Positions 25,430 to 34,500 of a DNA stretch of 64,000 nt are shown piece after piece. The translations under genes and the position numbers were made by a program. The number at the start of each line of letters is the position of its first letter. The stretch's first letter is position 1. The notes beneath the pieces were generated by a model that was given only the letters and a program-made list of their open reading frames with translations, made no database searches and was not told the origin of the DNA. The stretch covers positions 186,001 through 250,000 of the forward strand of contig OY829891.1 of NCBI GenBank assembly GCA_963691905.1, written 5' to 3'. The stretch is from QGON01 sp963691905 (GTDB lineage: Bacteria; Pseudomonadota; Gammaproteobacteria; Chromatiales; Chromatiaceae).

Positions 25430-26854
25430 ATGAGCGCGACTCCGGAAGAGATCGAAATCAGCGAGGAACACTTTCGCCGGCTCTACGAAGAGGCTCCCCT
25501 GCCTTACCAATCCCTGGACAAGGAAGGCAGGATTCTCGCCATCAACCGAGCCTGGGAAGAAACATTAGGTTATACCCGTGAGGAAGTTCTTGGCCACTCC
25601 ATCGGCGAGTTCCATGCGCCAGGCCAGAAACTAAAACTCAGCCAGGCTTTTGCCGAATTTATAGCATGCGGCTTGGTCGACAGAATCAAAATCCTGTTCC
25701 AATGCAAGGACGGCACTGAAAAACTCTTTTCGATAAACGGCCGAATAGCCCACGACAGGCAGGGCCATTTCCTGCGCACCCACTGCATACTCACCGACAT
25801 CACGGACATCCAAAAAATAGAGGAGAAATTGCTGCGGAAAAACGCCGAACTACGCACCCTGCTCGACGCCATTCCCGCTCCCGTCTATTTCATGGATCAC
25901 CAACTGCGTTACCAGTCGGTGAACCAGGCATTTCTGACCTTCATGGATATGTCTGCAGAGCAGGTCATCGGTAAAACCGTCACTGAGATTTTTTTGCCGG
26001 ACACAGCCACAGAGTTCAATTCCAGCAATTGCGAAGTAATCGATGATGGACGCATCATTCCCGACCTGGAGCAGGCGATTCCCGACCCGTCGGGCGCCAT
26101 CCGCTGGTTCTCCACCACCAAAACCCCGGTATTCGAACCCGATGGTACGGTGACGGGACTGGTGGGAGTCAGCTTCGAAATCACCGAGCAGAAGCTGGCC
26201 CAGGAGAGGCGCCTGGACGAGGAGAAAACCCACCGGGAAACGCTGGTCCGTGAGGTACACCACCGCATCAAGAACCATCTTCAGGGGGTAATTGGCCTGC
26301 TGCACAATCTTTCACAGAGCGGACTCCCTGCCGAGGAGACCCTTAACAAGGCCATCTCCCAGATACGCTCCATTGCCACCGTTTACGGGCTGCAGTGTGA
26401 CACCGGCGGTGGACACATAAAGATCAGCGAACTTATCCTGGCCAGCCTCAATGTCTACCGCAACACACGCCCCGCTCACATTGTGCTGGAGGTCGACGAG
26501 GTCTGCTCGATGGAACTGAATCGGGAAGAGTCCATACCTGTTGCTCTGGTGATCAACGAACTGATTACCAACGCGATCAAACACGCTTCACCACCACCCG
26601 GGAAGCAGCCGGTAGTGATTGAATTTGGCACGACAGATACCGGCGTCCGCCTGCGGATACGCAACCACAGCAAGCGACTGCCGGAAAGCCTTGATCTCGA
26701 TACAGCAGCAACTCTTGGGACGGGCCTCAAGATCGTTCGCACACTACTGCCAACCAAAGGAGCCAAACTTTCGCTTAAGTCTGAATCAGGGTATGTAGTT
26801 GCGGAACTGCTGTTGGAACCTCCAGTGATCTGGAGTTCAAGAGAATCACAATAA
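25430..26854 (+). CDS. PAS-domain sensor histidine kinase (HisKA_2 type)
   Basis: The 474-residue protein has two PAS domains (about 15-130 with NRAWEETLGYTREEVLGH, and 140-265 with MDHQLRYQSVNQAFLTF). A HisKA_2-type dimerisation domain follows with VREVHHRIKNHLQGVIGLL (phospho-histidine near 278), then an HATPase domain (LVINELITNAIKHAS, LGTGLKIVRTLL). It has no transmembrane segment and so probably senses a cytoplasmic signal. AGGA lies about 8 bases before the ATG. The response regulator encoded next has an ANTAR output, the same combination as EutW-EutV, so it probably phosphorylates that protein. Confidence 0.9.
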   Translation: MSATPEEIEISEEHFRRLYEEAPLPYQSLDKEGRILAINRAWEETLGYTREEVLGHSIGEFHAPGQKLKLSQAFAEFIACGLVDRIKILFQCKDGTEKLFSINGRIAHDRQGHFLRTHCILTDITDIQKIEEKLLRKNAELRTLLDAIPAPVYFMDHQLRYQSVNQAFLTFMDMSAEQVIGKTVTEIFLPDTATEFNSSNCEVIDDGRIIPDLEQAIPDPSGAIRWFSTTKTPVFEPDGTVTGLVGVSFEITEQKLAQERRLDEEKTHRETLVREVHHRIKNHLQGVIGLLHNLSQSGLPAEETLNKAISQIRSIATVYGLQCDTGGGHIKISELILASLNVYRNTRPAHIVLEVDEVCSMELNREESIPVALVINELITNAIKHASPPPGKQPVVIEFGTTDTGVRLRIRNHSKRLPESLDLDTAATLGTGLKIVRTLLPTKGAKLSLKSESGYVVAELLLEPPVIWSSRESQ

Positions 26855-26984
26855 GAATTAAGCTCCTTTTGTCTCCAGGTTTTTTCGGTAGAATAAACTA
26901 ACCTGCTATTAATGGGCAGGAGTATTTTTAGATAAGGGAGCGGCCCCCTCCGCAGTTCAATGGATATGAAGATAGGGAATGACA

Positions 26985-27584
26985 ATGAGCGGTACAAAAA
27001 TCCTCCTGGTCGATGATGACCGTCTGGTCCTCTCCACCCTGGGCGAGGGATTGCGCCTCGCAGGTTACGAAGTGTCGGAGGCGGACAGTGGTGAAACAGC
27101 CATCGAACTCTGCAGCAAACTCCATTATCATTTAGTGGTTCTCGACATACGTATGCCTGGGATAGACGGTGTCGAAGTCGCCCGTTGGCTGCGTCAGAAT
27201 AGCGACATCCCTTTTATCTTCCTCTCCGCCTACGGCGACGACGACGTGGTGGACCGGGCCGTGGCGGAAGGTGCGCTGGGTTACCTGATCAAACCGGTGG
27301 ACCCGCCTCAACTCCAAGCCGCAATACGGGCGGCTTTGGGGCGCAGCGCTGAGATCCGCCAGTTGCGCGAGAAAGAGGGTCAACTGTCACAAGCCCTGAG
27401 CGGGGAGCGAACAATAAACACCGCTGTGGGCATCCTGGCCTATCGCCAAGGCCTAAGTGAACGTGAAGCCTTCGAAATGCTGCGCCACCACGCCCGTTCC
27501 AACCATCGCAAGCTCACAGAGGTGGCAGAGGATCTTGTAAGCGCATTGGAAACACTGAACAGCGTATCTTCCAGGAACGCATAG
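26985..27584 (+). CDS. ANTAR-domain response regulator (RNA-binding antiterminator)
   Basis: The receiver domain (residues 1-120) has ILLVDDDRLVLSTL, the phospho-aspartate in LVVLDIRMPGIDG near residue 54, and the conserved GYLIKPVDPPQL lysine. A coiled linker (AEIRQLREKEGQLSQAL) leads to a C-terminal ANTAR domain (TINTAVGILAYRQGLSEREA, then FEMLRHHARSN). ANTAR proteins bind paired hairpins in mRNA leaders and prevent termination. The ATG at 26985 is preferred because AGGGA lies 6 bases upstream; an ATG two codons earlier overlaps that site. The kinase just upstream is the likely partner. The target RNA is unknown. Confidence 0.9.
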   Translation: MSGTKILLVDDDRLVLSTLGEGLRLAGYEVSEADSGETAIELCSKLHYHLVVLDIRMPGIDGVEVARWLRQNSDIPFIFLSAYGDDDVVDRAVAEGALGYLIKPVDPPQLQAAIRAALGRSAEIRQLREKEGQLSQALSGERTINTAVGILAYRQGLSEREAFEMLRHHARSNHRKLTEVAEDLVSALETLNSVSSRNA

Positions 27585-27938
27585 AAAACGGCCAGCCATC
27601 ATGGTGCGCACAGCGCACCCTACGTTCGCCACATTTAGAGAAACCGCACCCCATACCAACCATCATCACGAACTCCGAAACTTGAGTTGTAAACAACCAA
27701 TAAACATACTATTTTGAGGAATATGGCGTTGTTTTCATTTTTTCTTCCCTTTTAGGTTAAAGATCCAGCCTGAGCTGCCGAGAAGATTTGAAAGTAACAC
27801 TGTATTTCCCGCTATCGGGGGCCAGGACCCGTCCCCGATAGTATTTGCAGGATTGGCCTAAGTGCCTTTCCCGGCCCCGAACCGCCATTCCGCAGTGCCT
27901 AGCGGCGCTGCCTGACTATTTTTCAGGAAAATGGCGAT
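27585..27938. repeat. Gene-free stretch with a GGTGCGCAC repeat unit
   Basis: A repeat unit occupies about 27597-27645 (ATGGTGCGCACAGCGCACCC, then TACGTTCGCCACATTTAGAG). The inverted 19-base piece GAACTCCGAAACTTGAGTT follows at 27670-27688. Both recur near 5843-5911. The remainder up to 27938 contains nothing recognisable. Confidence 0.65.
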
Positions 27939-28101
27939 ATGGGTGCTTTGCCTCAGAAGAATAAGGCCTCTCCCCTCAAATCGACTGGCATCGCCAGCGG
28001 ACTCTCCCTTCGTTTAAAACCTCAGTCCCGAGAGCAGTTGCGGTTTCTGCGTGACGCCGGGTGCGATGGTGTGCAGGGTTACCTGTTCTGTTATGTTTTA
28101 A
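27939..28101 (+). pseudogene. Remnant of an EAL-domain (c-di-GMP phosphodiesterase) gene
   Basis: A short open frame ends with QSREQLRFLRDAGCDGVQGY followed by LFCYVL. This matches the well-known C-terminal signature of EAL domains (E-E-Q-L-x-F-L-x-x-x-G-C-D-x-V-Q-G-Y-x-F). No EAL motif or catalytic residues precede it and the upstream residues do not match, so only the last part of a phosphodiesterase gene remains. It lies just before the HDOD gene. Confidence 0.6.
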
Positions 28102-28113
28102 AAGGAATTACCG

Positions 28114-28962
28114 GTGGTATTTGATACAAACGAAACGTTAAAACTTATCGAGGGTATAACAATACCTCCTGCACCTTTTATCCTGAAACAACTTCATCAA
28201 GAGTTACAGAAGGATGAACCCGTCCTAATGGACATTGCAAATATTATCTCCCAAGACGTTGGAATGTCCGCTCTTATATTGCGAACAATCAACTCTCCAT
28301 TCTTCAGCCTGAGGACGAAAGTACGTTCTATTCAGCATGCTGCCAGCCTGCTTGGTATAACTTATGCCATCAATATCGTAACGGGATTGTCGTTAAAGCG
28401 CACTTTCGAGGAGTCAGGAGGTGCAAATCCACCTAATTACTGGGACTCGCCGACAAATATTGCAATGATAGCCGCAGATGTTGCACGAGTTGTTTCAGGT
28501 GTTGAACCTGACGAAATGTACATGCTTGGTCTATTTCATAATGCTGGCCATGCATTATTGAGTCAACGTTTTCCAGATTACAAGGAGTTCCTCAAGAAGA
28601 ATATTAATAGAGAGGACATAATCATTACAGAGATCGAAGATCAACAATACAACACTGATCATGCAGTGCTCAGCTATTATCTTGCGCGTTCCTGGAAGCT
28701 AGATAGTCATATTGTGGAAGTGATAAGAGATCATCACAATACTAAAGAACAGTTGACAGAAATGGATGGGGAAGCTTGCACAAAGGGAAGACTGTTAGCC
28801 ATTCTAAAAATAGCAGAACACGTGGACAAGATATTCTGGAAGATGGATCCTGATAGTGAATGGGTGCAAATCGAAAATGTAGTACTTGACTATTTGGGTA
28901 TGAGTAAACCTGATTTTGACGATCTACAAGCAGACATGTTAGACAAGTTAATTTCTGGTTGA
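28114..28962 (+). CDS. HDOD-domain signalling protein
   Basis: HDOD proteins are non-catalytic relatives of HD phosphohydrolases that act in signalling or stress. The 282-residue protein covers one HDOD domain: PPAPFILKQLHQELQ, IISQDVGMSALILRTINSPFF, SIQHAASLLGITYAINIV, MYMLGLFHNAGHALLSQRFP and HAVLSYYLARSWKL. The HN pair in LFHNAGH replaces the HD of active enzymes. It starts with GTG, with AAAGGA about 8 bases upstream. Codon use is distinctly more AT-rich than the flanking genes, which suggests acquisition by transfer. The EAL remnant just upstream suggests a disrupted signalling locus. Confidence 0.88.
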   Translation: MVFDTNETLKLIEGITIPPAPFILKQLHQELQKDEPVLMDIANIISQDVGMSALILRTINSPFFSLRTKVRSIQHAASLLGITYAINIVTGLSLKRTFEESGGANPPNYWDSPTNIAMIAADVARVVSGVEPDEMYMLGLFHNAGHALLSQRFPDYKEFLKKNINREDIIITEIEDQQYNTDHAVLSYYLARSWKLDSHIVEVIRDHHNTKEQLTEMDGEACTKGRLLAILKIAEHVDKIFWKMDPDSEWVQIENVVLDYLGMSKPDFDDLQADMLDKLISG

Positions 28963-29079
28963 ATCAAATATCGTTGTTTCGGCGTTAACGTTTAGTGGAA
29001 AACATAACAATCGGTTGCACTCCGACCAATAAGCGGGCGGAACTTCAGGCAGATAACGGGCATTTCAAGGAGAACTCTC

Positions 29080-30480
29080 TTGGACAACGAAGAGAAAAAA
29101 ACAGGGAACATTTTTAATCGCCTCGTGGGTAGTTTTTCCTATTTCAGCATCAAGCAGCGGCTGTTCGCCGGAGCAGTATTGATTGGACTGATCATCTTTC
29201 TGGGCCTGGCCAGTGCAGCCCACTCCCAACATGAGATCGAAACGAGCCTGCATGCCGTTACGACACTGACACTGTCACCCCAGGCGGAAGCGGTAGTGGC
29301 CGAGGCATTGACCCAAGTAAGCAGTGGCGCACAACGCCTCTACCTGATCGGCGGCGCAGGATTCCTGCTGCTTCTACTATTGACCATGAGTGGATTCTAT
29401 ATTCTCACCCACCCGCTTGGGCGATGCGTGAAAGCCATGCAGGAGTTTGCGAATAACGGAGATCTCGGGTGCCGCATGCCGGTGCGGGGAAAGAATGAAT
29501 TCACCGAACTCGCAGATGCCTTCAACAGTTTCGTAGGAAGGATGAGCCAGATTGTGGACCTGGTGAATACCTCCTCGGGTACCCTGGTGACAGAATCACA
29601 AAGGCTCACCAATGTTACCAGCCTGAACCGGGAGCGCGCAGGCACCCAGAATGAGCGGGTTCAGGAGGTGACGGTCGCTGTTCAGGCTATGAATGAAACC
29701 CTCTCCAGGATCGAGACCCTGACCTCCGATGCGGCCACAAAAGCAAAAATGGTGCGCGACGAGGCGGATCGCGGCAGCCAGATTGTGGAAAATGCTGTCG
29801 GGACAATCAACGAGGTCGCGGCCCAGGTCGAAAGCGCAAACCGGGCGATCGGTGAACTGAAAGCGGTGAGTGAACGCATCGGCAACATCGTCGTCCTGAT
29901 TGGCGGCATCACCGATCAGACCAATCTATTGGCCTTGAACGCCGCCATCGAAGCCGCCCGGGCCGGAGAGTACGGTCGTGGTTTTGCCGTGGTGGCCAAC
30001 GAGGTACGCGCGCTCTCACAGGAGGTGGCAGAGCAGAATGCCCGCATCGGCCAACAGATCAATGAATTGCGGTCGGCCACCAACAAAGGGGTGGACATTA
30101 TCAGCAGCGCATTCGAGAAGGCCCATAACAGCGTGGATGCGGCTGCGCAGGCCGGTACCGCCCTGATTGCCATTACCGAAGCCGCAGAGGAGATATCCGG
30201 TATGAACGCGCACATTGTCGATGCCATGGCCGGTAATCGCAAACAGACACGGCATGTCGATGACAATCTTGTTCGGATCGTCACTCTGTCCACCGAGACG
30301 ATGGGGATCGCCGACGAGACATCAGCCTTGGGTAACGAGTTCAAGGTACTGGCCCAGCAACTGGGCAGTCTGGTAACCCAGTTTCTGGGTGGTGAGCGCC
30401 AATCACCGGTTAGTGAAGTGGAACAGCGATCAAATAAGGGAACTGTGACCGTCTCCGGTAACGGCGCTGAGCTGTTTTGA
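29080..30480 (+). CDS. Methyl-accepting chemotaxis protein
   Basis: The 466-residue chemoreceptor starts with TTG, preceded by AGGAGA about 7 bases away. It has a first membrane segment (LFAGAVLIGLIIFLGLA), a very short periplasmic loop of about 40 residues, and a second membrane segment (LYLIGGAGFLLLLLLTMSGF). A HAMP region (HPLGRCVKAMQEFANNGDLG) and the signalling domain with the hairpin tip IGGITDQTNLLALNAAIEAA follow. The tiny periplasmic part leaves little room for a ligand domain, so sensing may occur at the membrane or through HAMP. No other chemotaxis genes are nearby. Confidence 0.9.
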   Translation: MDNEEKKTGNIFNRLVGSFSYFSIKQRLFAGAVLIGLIIFLGLASAAHSQHEIETSLHAVTTLTLSPQAEAVVAEALTQVSSGAQRLYLIGGAGFLLLLLLTMSGFYILTHPLGRCVKAMQEFANNGDLGCRMPVRGKNEFTELADAFNSFVGRMSQIVDLVNTSSGTLVTESQRLTNVTSLNRERAGTQNERVQEVTVAVQAMNETLSRIETLTSDAATKAKMVRDEADRGSQIVENAVGTINEVAAQVESANRAIGELKAVSERIGNIVVLIGGITDQTNLLALNAAIEAARAGEYGRGFAVVANEVRALSQEVAEQNARIGQQINELRSATNKGVDIISSAFEKAHNSVDAAAQAGTALIAITEAAEEISGMNAHIVDAMAGNRKQTRHVDDNLVRIVTLSTETMGIADETSALGNEFKVLAQQLGSLVTQFLGGERQSPVSEVEQRSNKGTVTVSGNGAELF

Positions 30481-30490
30481 CTGTACGCTA

Positions 30491-30554
30491 TTGTAGGAGC
30501 AGCACCTCGCCGCGATTACTCTGTAGATGGATAAATCGCGGCGAGGCGCCACTC
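30491..30554. terminator. Palindromic repeat/hairpin between convergent mcp and polB
   Basis: GTAGGAGCAGCACCTCGCCG and the inverted GCGGCGAGGCGCCACTCC form a long imperfect stem around a loop of about 20 bases. It resembles the widespread GTAGGAGCGGC...GCGAGG type of palindromic repeat. Its place between two convergent genes makes a transcript-end role likely; there is no clear U tract. Confidence 0.6.
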
Positions 30555-30574
30555 CGGAATCAAACCCACAAGAT

Positions 30575-32887
30575 TCAAAACAGATCCATCTGGTTGGTGG
30601 TGATACGTTCGAAACTCCCGCCAACAAAATGGAGAATGCCGTCCGCCACCGGGGCCAACTGCCGGTCGATGTAGTGTTGATAATCAATGGGACTGCGCAG
30701 ATCTGCAAGCGGCTCCGGACCATTGAGGGTGATAAGATAGCTGATCCAGCGGCCCGCCCGCTCCAACTTGCGGGCTGCCTGGATATGAGGCGGCACGTTG
30801 CGCTGGTAGCTTTCCAAAGGATTGCGGATGCGCTTACGATAGACCAGTTGTTCATCAAGTGCGCCCGACTTGAGGCTTGCAACCGTCTCCCGGATGTAAT
30901 CGTCCCAGGGTTCATTGAAAAAGACCCGCCGGTAGAGTTCCCGCTGAAAGACCTGAGCCAGCGGAGTCCAATCACTACGTACACTCTCCAACCCCTTGAA
31001 CACCAGTTCGTACTCTCCCTCCCCGTTACGCACGTAACCCGCATAGCGTTTTTTGCTCCCCGTTTCCGCTCCCCTAAGGGTGGGCATGACAAAGCGGATG
31101 AAGTGCGTCTCGAACTCAATCTCCAGGGCCGAGTCCAGATGGTATTCAGTCTGTAGTTTGTCAGTCCACCACTGGTTGAGGGAGGTCGCAAGTTGTCGGC
31201 CGATACGTTTTGACGCCGCTTCGTCGTGATCCGGCCCAAGCAATACGAATACCGAATCGGTATCCCCATAGATGACACGATAACCCTGCTGTTCGATGTA
31301 GTCCCGAGTGGTAGTGATGATCTCATGCCCCCGGCGGGTAATGCTGCTGGCCAGACGAGCGTCATGGAAACGGCAACCGCTGGAACCCAGCACCCCGTAA
31401 AAGGAGTTCATGATGATCTTGATCGCCTGGGAGAGTGAACGGTCTCCCAGCCGTTTGGCCTCATCACGCTGTTGCCAAAGTTCGGTGATGATATCCGGCA
31501 GAATCGACGCTTTGCGGGAAAAACCAGCACCCAGAAAACCCGGCACCGGGTCATCTCCCGGGCGGACCAGACCGAGCGGGTCTATGAGGAAGGTACGGAT
31601 GATGCTGGGATAGAGACTCTTGAAATCGAGTACCAGTACATTTTCATAGAGCCCCGGCTGGGAGTCCATCACATAACCGCCGGGACTGGAAACGCCGTCT
31701 TTGTTGGCGCCGATATCCTGGGCCACGGCACCCGCCCGATGGAGTCTGGGCAGATAGAGGTTGTCGAAGGCGGCTACCGATCCACCCTGGCGTCCCAGGG
31801 GCAGACCCGTCATCACTGATCGCTGAATCACGAAATTGAGCAGATCGGTCTTTTCAAAGATCGCCTCCACCAGTCGACAATCTTCCAGGTTATAAGCCGC
31901 CAGCGCAGGTTTATCCTCCCGAAATAGCCGAAGAATCTCCTCGACCTTGCCCTCACTCCCTTCAATCAACTTCTTGCGACCCAACAGTTTTTGCGCCACG
32001 AAACCCAGGGCAAAACTATCGAAACGCCAGAAGGCCGCCTTCAGATTATCGATACCATCCAGCACCACCCTGCCGGGAATGCTGGCGATCCTGACCTGTC
32101 CTGTCTGCTGGGGCTGCAGAATAGCCGCCTGCTCATCCCCGCGCCCCATGTCGAATCGTAAACGATGGTGGCGACAACGCAACTCGATGGTATTCAGGTC
32201 GAAGTTGATGACATTCCAACCCAGGATAAGATCCGGATCCCACTCTCGCAATCGTGCAAAGAAACCAATGAGCACTTCACGTTCGCCTTGAAACCATTCG
32301 ACAGGCAGATCGGTCGTCCAATCCGCTCCATCTCCTTGCATCAAAATGGCCTCACGACCCCGGCAACTCAAGGCGATGGAGAGTATTTCGCTGCTGAATG
32401 CATTGGTCTCGATATCGAGACTGGCGTAACTGAGTTCCGGGATGATCGTCGCTGGGCGAAGCCGTGGGTTGACCAACTCCCGGTAACCCGCCTTTTGGAC
32501 TGGGTGTCCCAGCACTTCCATCGGAGCGGTAATGAAACGCTCCATCAAATAGCGGTCATGGGGTTTGATGTCCGATTCGTAGAGGGGAATGGCATCGGCT
32601 GCGGCCCGTTCACGAAACTGCTGCAGCGATTTCTGAGCAGAAAAGTAGAGTCCATCGACGGCCACACCATCCAGCCCATGAAGATCCAAAGGCTTGCGTT
32701 CAGGACAGTTTCCCGGCAGGTAATCCGGCCCCAACTGGATTTCGGATGGAACGAAACAGACGGCACGCTGACCCGGATAGACACAGCGCAGCGGCCCTTC
32801 AGGGGTGTGAACCCAAAAGACAAGATCGATCCCGCCAGGACGGTCTCTCCAGTGACGGGTTAGCAAAAATCCAGTAGCTGCCTGCAT
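30575..32887 (-). CDS. polB: DNA polymerase II (family B)
   Basis: This SOS-associated repair polymerase has 770 residues. The 3'-5' exonuclease motifs are present (ASLDIETNAF near 157, GWNVINFDLNTI, YNLEDCRLVEAI). So are the polymerase motifs: VLVLDFKSLYPSIIRTF near 419, IKIIMNSFYGVLGS and VIYGDTDSVFVLLG near 540. The C-terminus NQMDLF is a beta-clamp-binding motif. It is divergent from a lipoprotein gene 109 bases away. No LexA box was confirmed in that gap. Confidence 0.95.
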   Translation of the reverse strand: MQAATGFLLTRHWRDRPGGIDLVFWVHTPEGPLRCVYPGQRAVCFVPSEIQLGPDYLPGNCPERKPLDLHGLDGVAVDGLYFSAQKSLQQFRERAAADAIPLYESDIKPHDRYLMERFITAPMEVLGHPVQKAGYRELVNPRLRPATIIPELSYASLDIETNAFSSEILSIALSCRGREAILMQGDGADWTTDLPVEWFQGEREVLIGFFARLREWDPDLILGWNVINFDLNTIELRCRHHRLRFDMGRGDEQAAILQPQQTGQVRIASIPGRVVLDGIDNLKAAFWRFDSFALGFVAQKLLGRKKLIEGSEGKVEEILRLFREDKPALAAYNLEDCRLVEAIFEKTDLLNFVIQRSVMTGLPLGRQGGSVAAFDNLYLPRLHRAGAVAQDIGANKDGVSSPGGYVMDSQPGLYENVLVLDFKSLYPSIIRTFLIDPLGLVRPGDDPVPGFLGAGFSRKASILPDIITELWQQRDEAKRLGDRSLSQAIKIIMNSFYGVLGSSGCRFHDARLASSITRRGHEIITTTRDYIEQQGYRVIYGDTDSVFVLLGPDHDEAASKRIGRQLATSLNQWWTDKLQTEYHLDSALEIEFETHFIRFVMPTLRGAETGSKKRYAGYVRNGEGEYELVFKGLESVRSDWTPLAQVFQRELYRRVFFNEPWDDYIRETVASLKSGALDEQLVYRKRIRNPLESYQRNVPPHIQAARKLERAGRWISYLITLNGPEPLADLRSPIDYQHYIDRQLAPVADGILHFVGGSFERITTNQMDLF

Positions 32888-32996
32888 CTATCAGTTCTTT
32901 TTCTGGACATCCGTAGCAATTAACCCCAAAGAGATTGCAAATCTGACCGACAAAAAACTACACCGCAGCCGACAGAAAGGGTAGTTTAGTATCACT

Positions 32997-33497
32997 ATGT
33001 TCAATATTACCCCAAACCCCCAAACCCTCAGGCGTAAGAACAGCGTGTTCCCGTTCTTATCGCTGATACTCAGCCTCACTCTCATCGGCTGCAGTGTCAA
33101 CGAATCACCAGACACCATCACGATTTCAGAAGAACCGGCAGACACTTTGACCGAATCAGCGATGGATCAGAACTATTTACAAAGCATTAGCCAGCAGACA
33201 GTTGAAGCGGCCAATCACCGCTTGCAACAAGCCTACGAGCGCAACAATACCCCCCGGCAGCAGCGCAACGGGCGAGCCAGTGTGAGTGGCCAATACATTA
33301 CACTGCACTCGAGAAAACTGGCTCTGCTTGATCTCAGCTATACGACAGGGCCTGTACGGGTTACCCGAATCACAGGACTCAAGGCACCATTCATAGTCTC
33401 GATCAGTTGTGTTTCAGCAAGCGGAAAAGCTTTCGACATCAGCGATATCGAAAACAAGTGCGGCCAGACCGTCGAGCAGGTCTTTGGAATGGATTGA
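32997..33497 (+). CDS. Putative lipoprotein, function unknown
   Basis: The 166-residue protein has a hydrophobic leader with a lipobox-type end (FLSLILSLTLIGCSVNES), so it is probably exported and lipid-anchored. A Gln/Asn/Arg-rich middle (QQAYERNNTPRQQRNGR) is followed by a compact C-terminal part with two cysteines (SISCVSASG, ENKCGQTVEQVFG) that might form a disulfide. No family is recognised. It is transcribed away from polB. Confidence 0.65.
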   Translation: MFNITPNPQTLRRKNSVFPFLSLILSLTLIGCSVNESPDTITISEEPADTLTESAMDQNYLQSISQQTVEAANHRLQQAYERNNTPRQQRNGRASVSGQYITLHSRKLALLDLSYTTGPVRVTRITGLKAPFIVSISCVSASGKAFDISDIENKCGQTVEQVFGMD

Positions 33498-33603
33498 TAC
33501 CCAGTCAGAACAGATAGAATGTTAAAGCACAGGGAGGGACCCGCCGAAATTTCTCACGCTTCACGGCAAGGTGCGGGGAATCAACCCCATAGAGATTGAC
33601 GTC

Positions 33604-34182
33604 CTACCAGAATCGGACGCGGCCGGTATCCAGGTGGACAAAATCTGATTTGGGATAGTAACCGACGCCACCGCCCTTCAGCGCCAGTGCCACCTTGCGA
33701 AGATTGTGAAGCTCAGTCCCGGGCAGACGCACGTCGATCGCCCTGCCCTGCATGTGCAGGCTGCGCTTGGCCACGCCACTCTTCCCACTCTTGCCTCGCA
33801 GCATCGCGTTGGTATGGGGGGAACGGTAACCTGAAATGATGCGGAAGGATCGATTGGAGCCGAGCCCTGTTTTCAGCGTATGCAGCAGGTCCAGTAGATC
33901 CCGGTCGATTGACTGGGCATCTCCGGTACGGTGATCTCTAAGCAGATGACTGATCTCCTGAAGCCCGTCATCCAGATACTCTCCATCGGCCCAGTAGGTG
34001 GCCGTCAGCCGTTCCCCGGTATGCAGATGGCGAAAAGCCAGGCTCCGCGCTTCACTACGGGCGGCGGCTGCGACCCAGGATGGCGCTATCAAACCGCTGG
34101 CCACAACCGCGCAACCACTCAGAAAGCGGCGACGGCTGATAGTGTCTTGAAAATCGGCAGAGATTTTATTCTGTAACTTCAT
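33604..34182 (-). CDS. ycbK: YcbK/MepK-like peptidase with Tat signal
   Basis: MepK-type enzymes are zinc endopeptidases that cut L,D-crosslinks in peptidoglycan. The 192-residue protein opens with a twin-arginine signal (SRRRFLSGCAVVASGL). Its DUF882/M15 core has FRIISGYRSPHTNAMLR, the metal-binding pair in SLHMQGRAIDVRLPG and the second histidine in SDFVHLDTG. In E. coli it neighbours the L,D-transpeptidase gene ycbB; here ycbB lies 3.3 kb away on the same strand with a two-gene plus-strand block between. Confidence 0.92.
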   Translation of the reverse strand: MKLQNKISADFQDTISRRRFLSGCAVVASGLIAPSWVAAAARSEARSLAFRHLHTGERLTATYWADGEYLDDGLQEISHLLRDHRTGDAQSIDRDLLDLLHTLKTGLGSNRSFRIISGYRSPHTNAMLRGKSGKSGVAKRSLHMQGRAIDVRLPGTELHNLRKVALALKGGGVGYYPKSDFVHLDTGRVRFW

Positions 34183-34500
34183 GAGCCCTCAATCTTCATC
34201 CAGCAGGTTGTTTCTGCTAACTATTTTCGGCCATCCGGCAGATAAATTGAGGGCAAGGTTAACAGAATATGAGGGAGAAGTGCCAAACCTGTGACCAAAT
34301 TCACGGGATTGGGGGCTATTCAGCCGATTCCGGCCCCCTCTCCCTCAGGGAGAGGGCTGGGGTGAGGGATTTCGCTTGACCGCTGTATTTCGGCCCCACA
34401 TCTCGAATAATTGGATAACGATTGATCTGAATCATGGGCACTCCAAATAGTGAGGGTGTAGCCACAATATTAGCTACTCTTAAAATAGAGGAGGCGGCAG
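34183..34500. repeat. Gene-free stretch with a CCCTCTCCCTCAGGGAGAGGG repeat
   Basis: A hairpin-forming repeat at about 34334-34370 (CCCTCTCCCTCAGGGAGAGG, then GCTGGGGTGAGGG) lies in this divergent gap. It is a type of short element seen widely in proteobacteria. AGGAGG lies just before the gene at 34501. Nothing else was recognised. Confidence 0.65.

Noticed and set aside
26880..26965. Two small hairpins before the ANTAR regulator gene as a possible autoregulatory target
   Set aside because: CCTGC/GCAGG and GGAG/CTCC stems exist but the loops are not the six-base A-x-x-G form expected for ANTAR targets, and there is no terminator there.
30430..31365. 311-codon open frame on the minus strand overlapping polB
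   Set aside because: It overlaps the DNA polymerase II gene in another frame and encodes a Ser/Arg-rich sequence without motifs.
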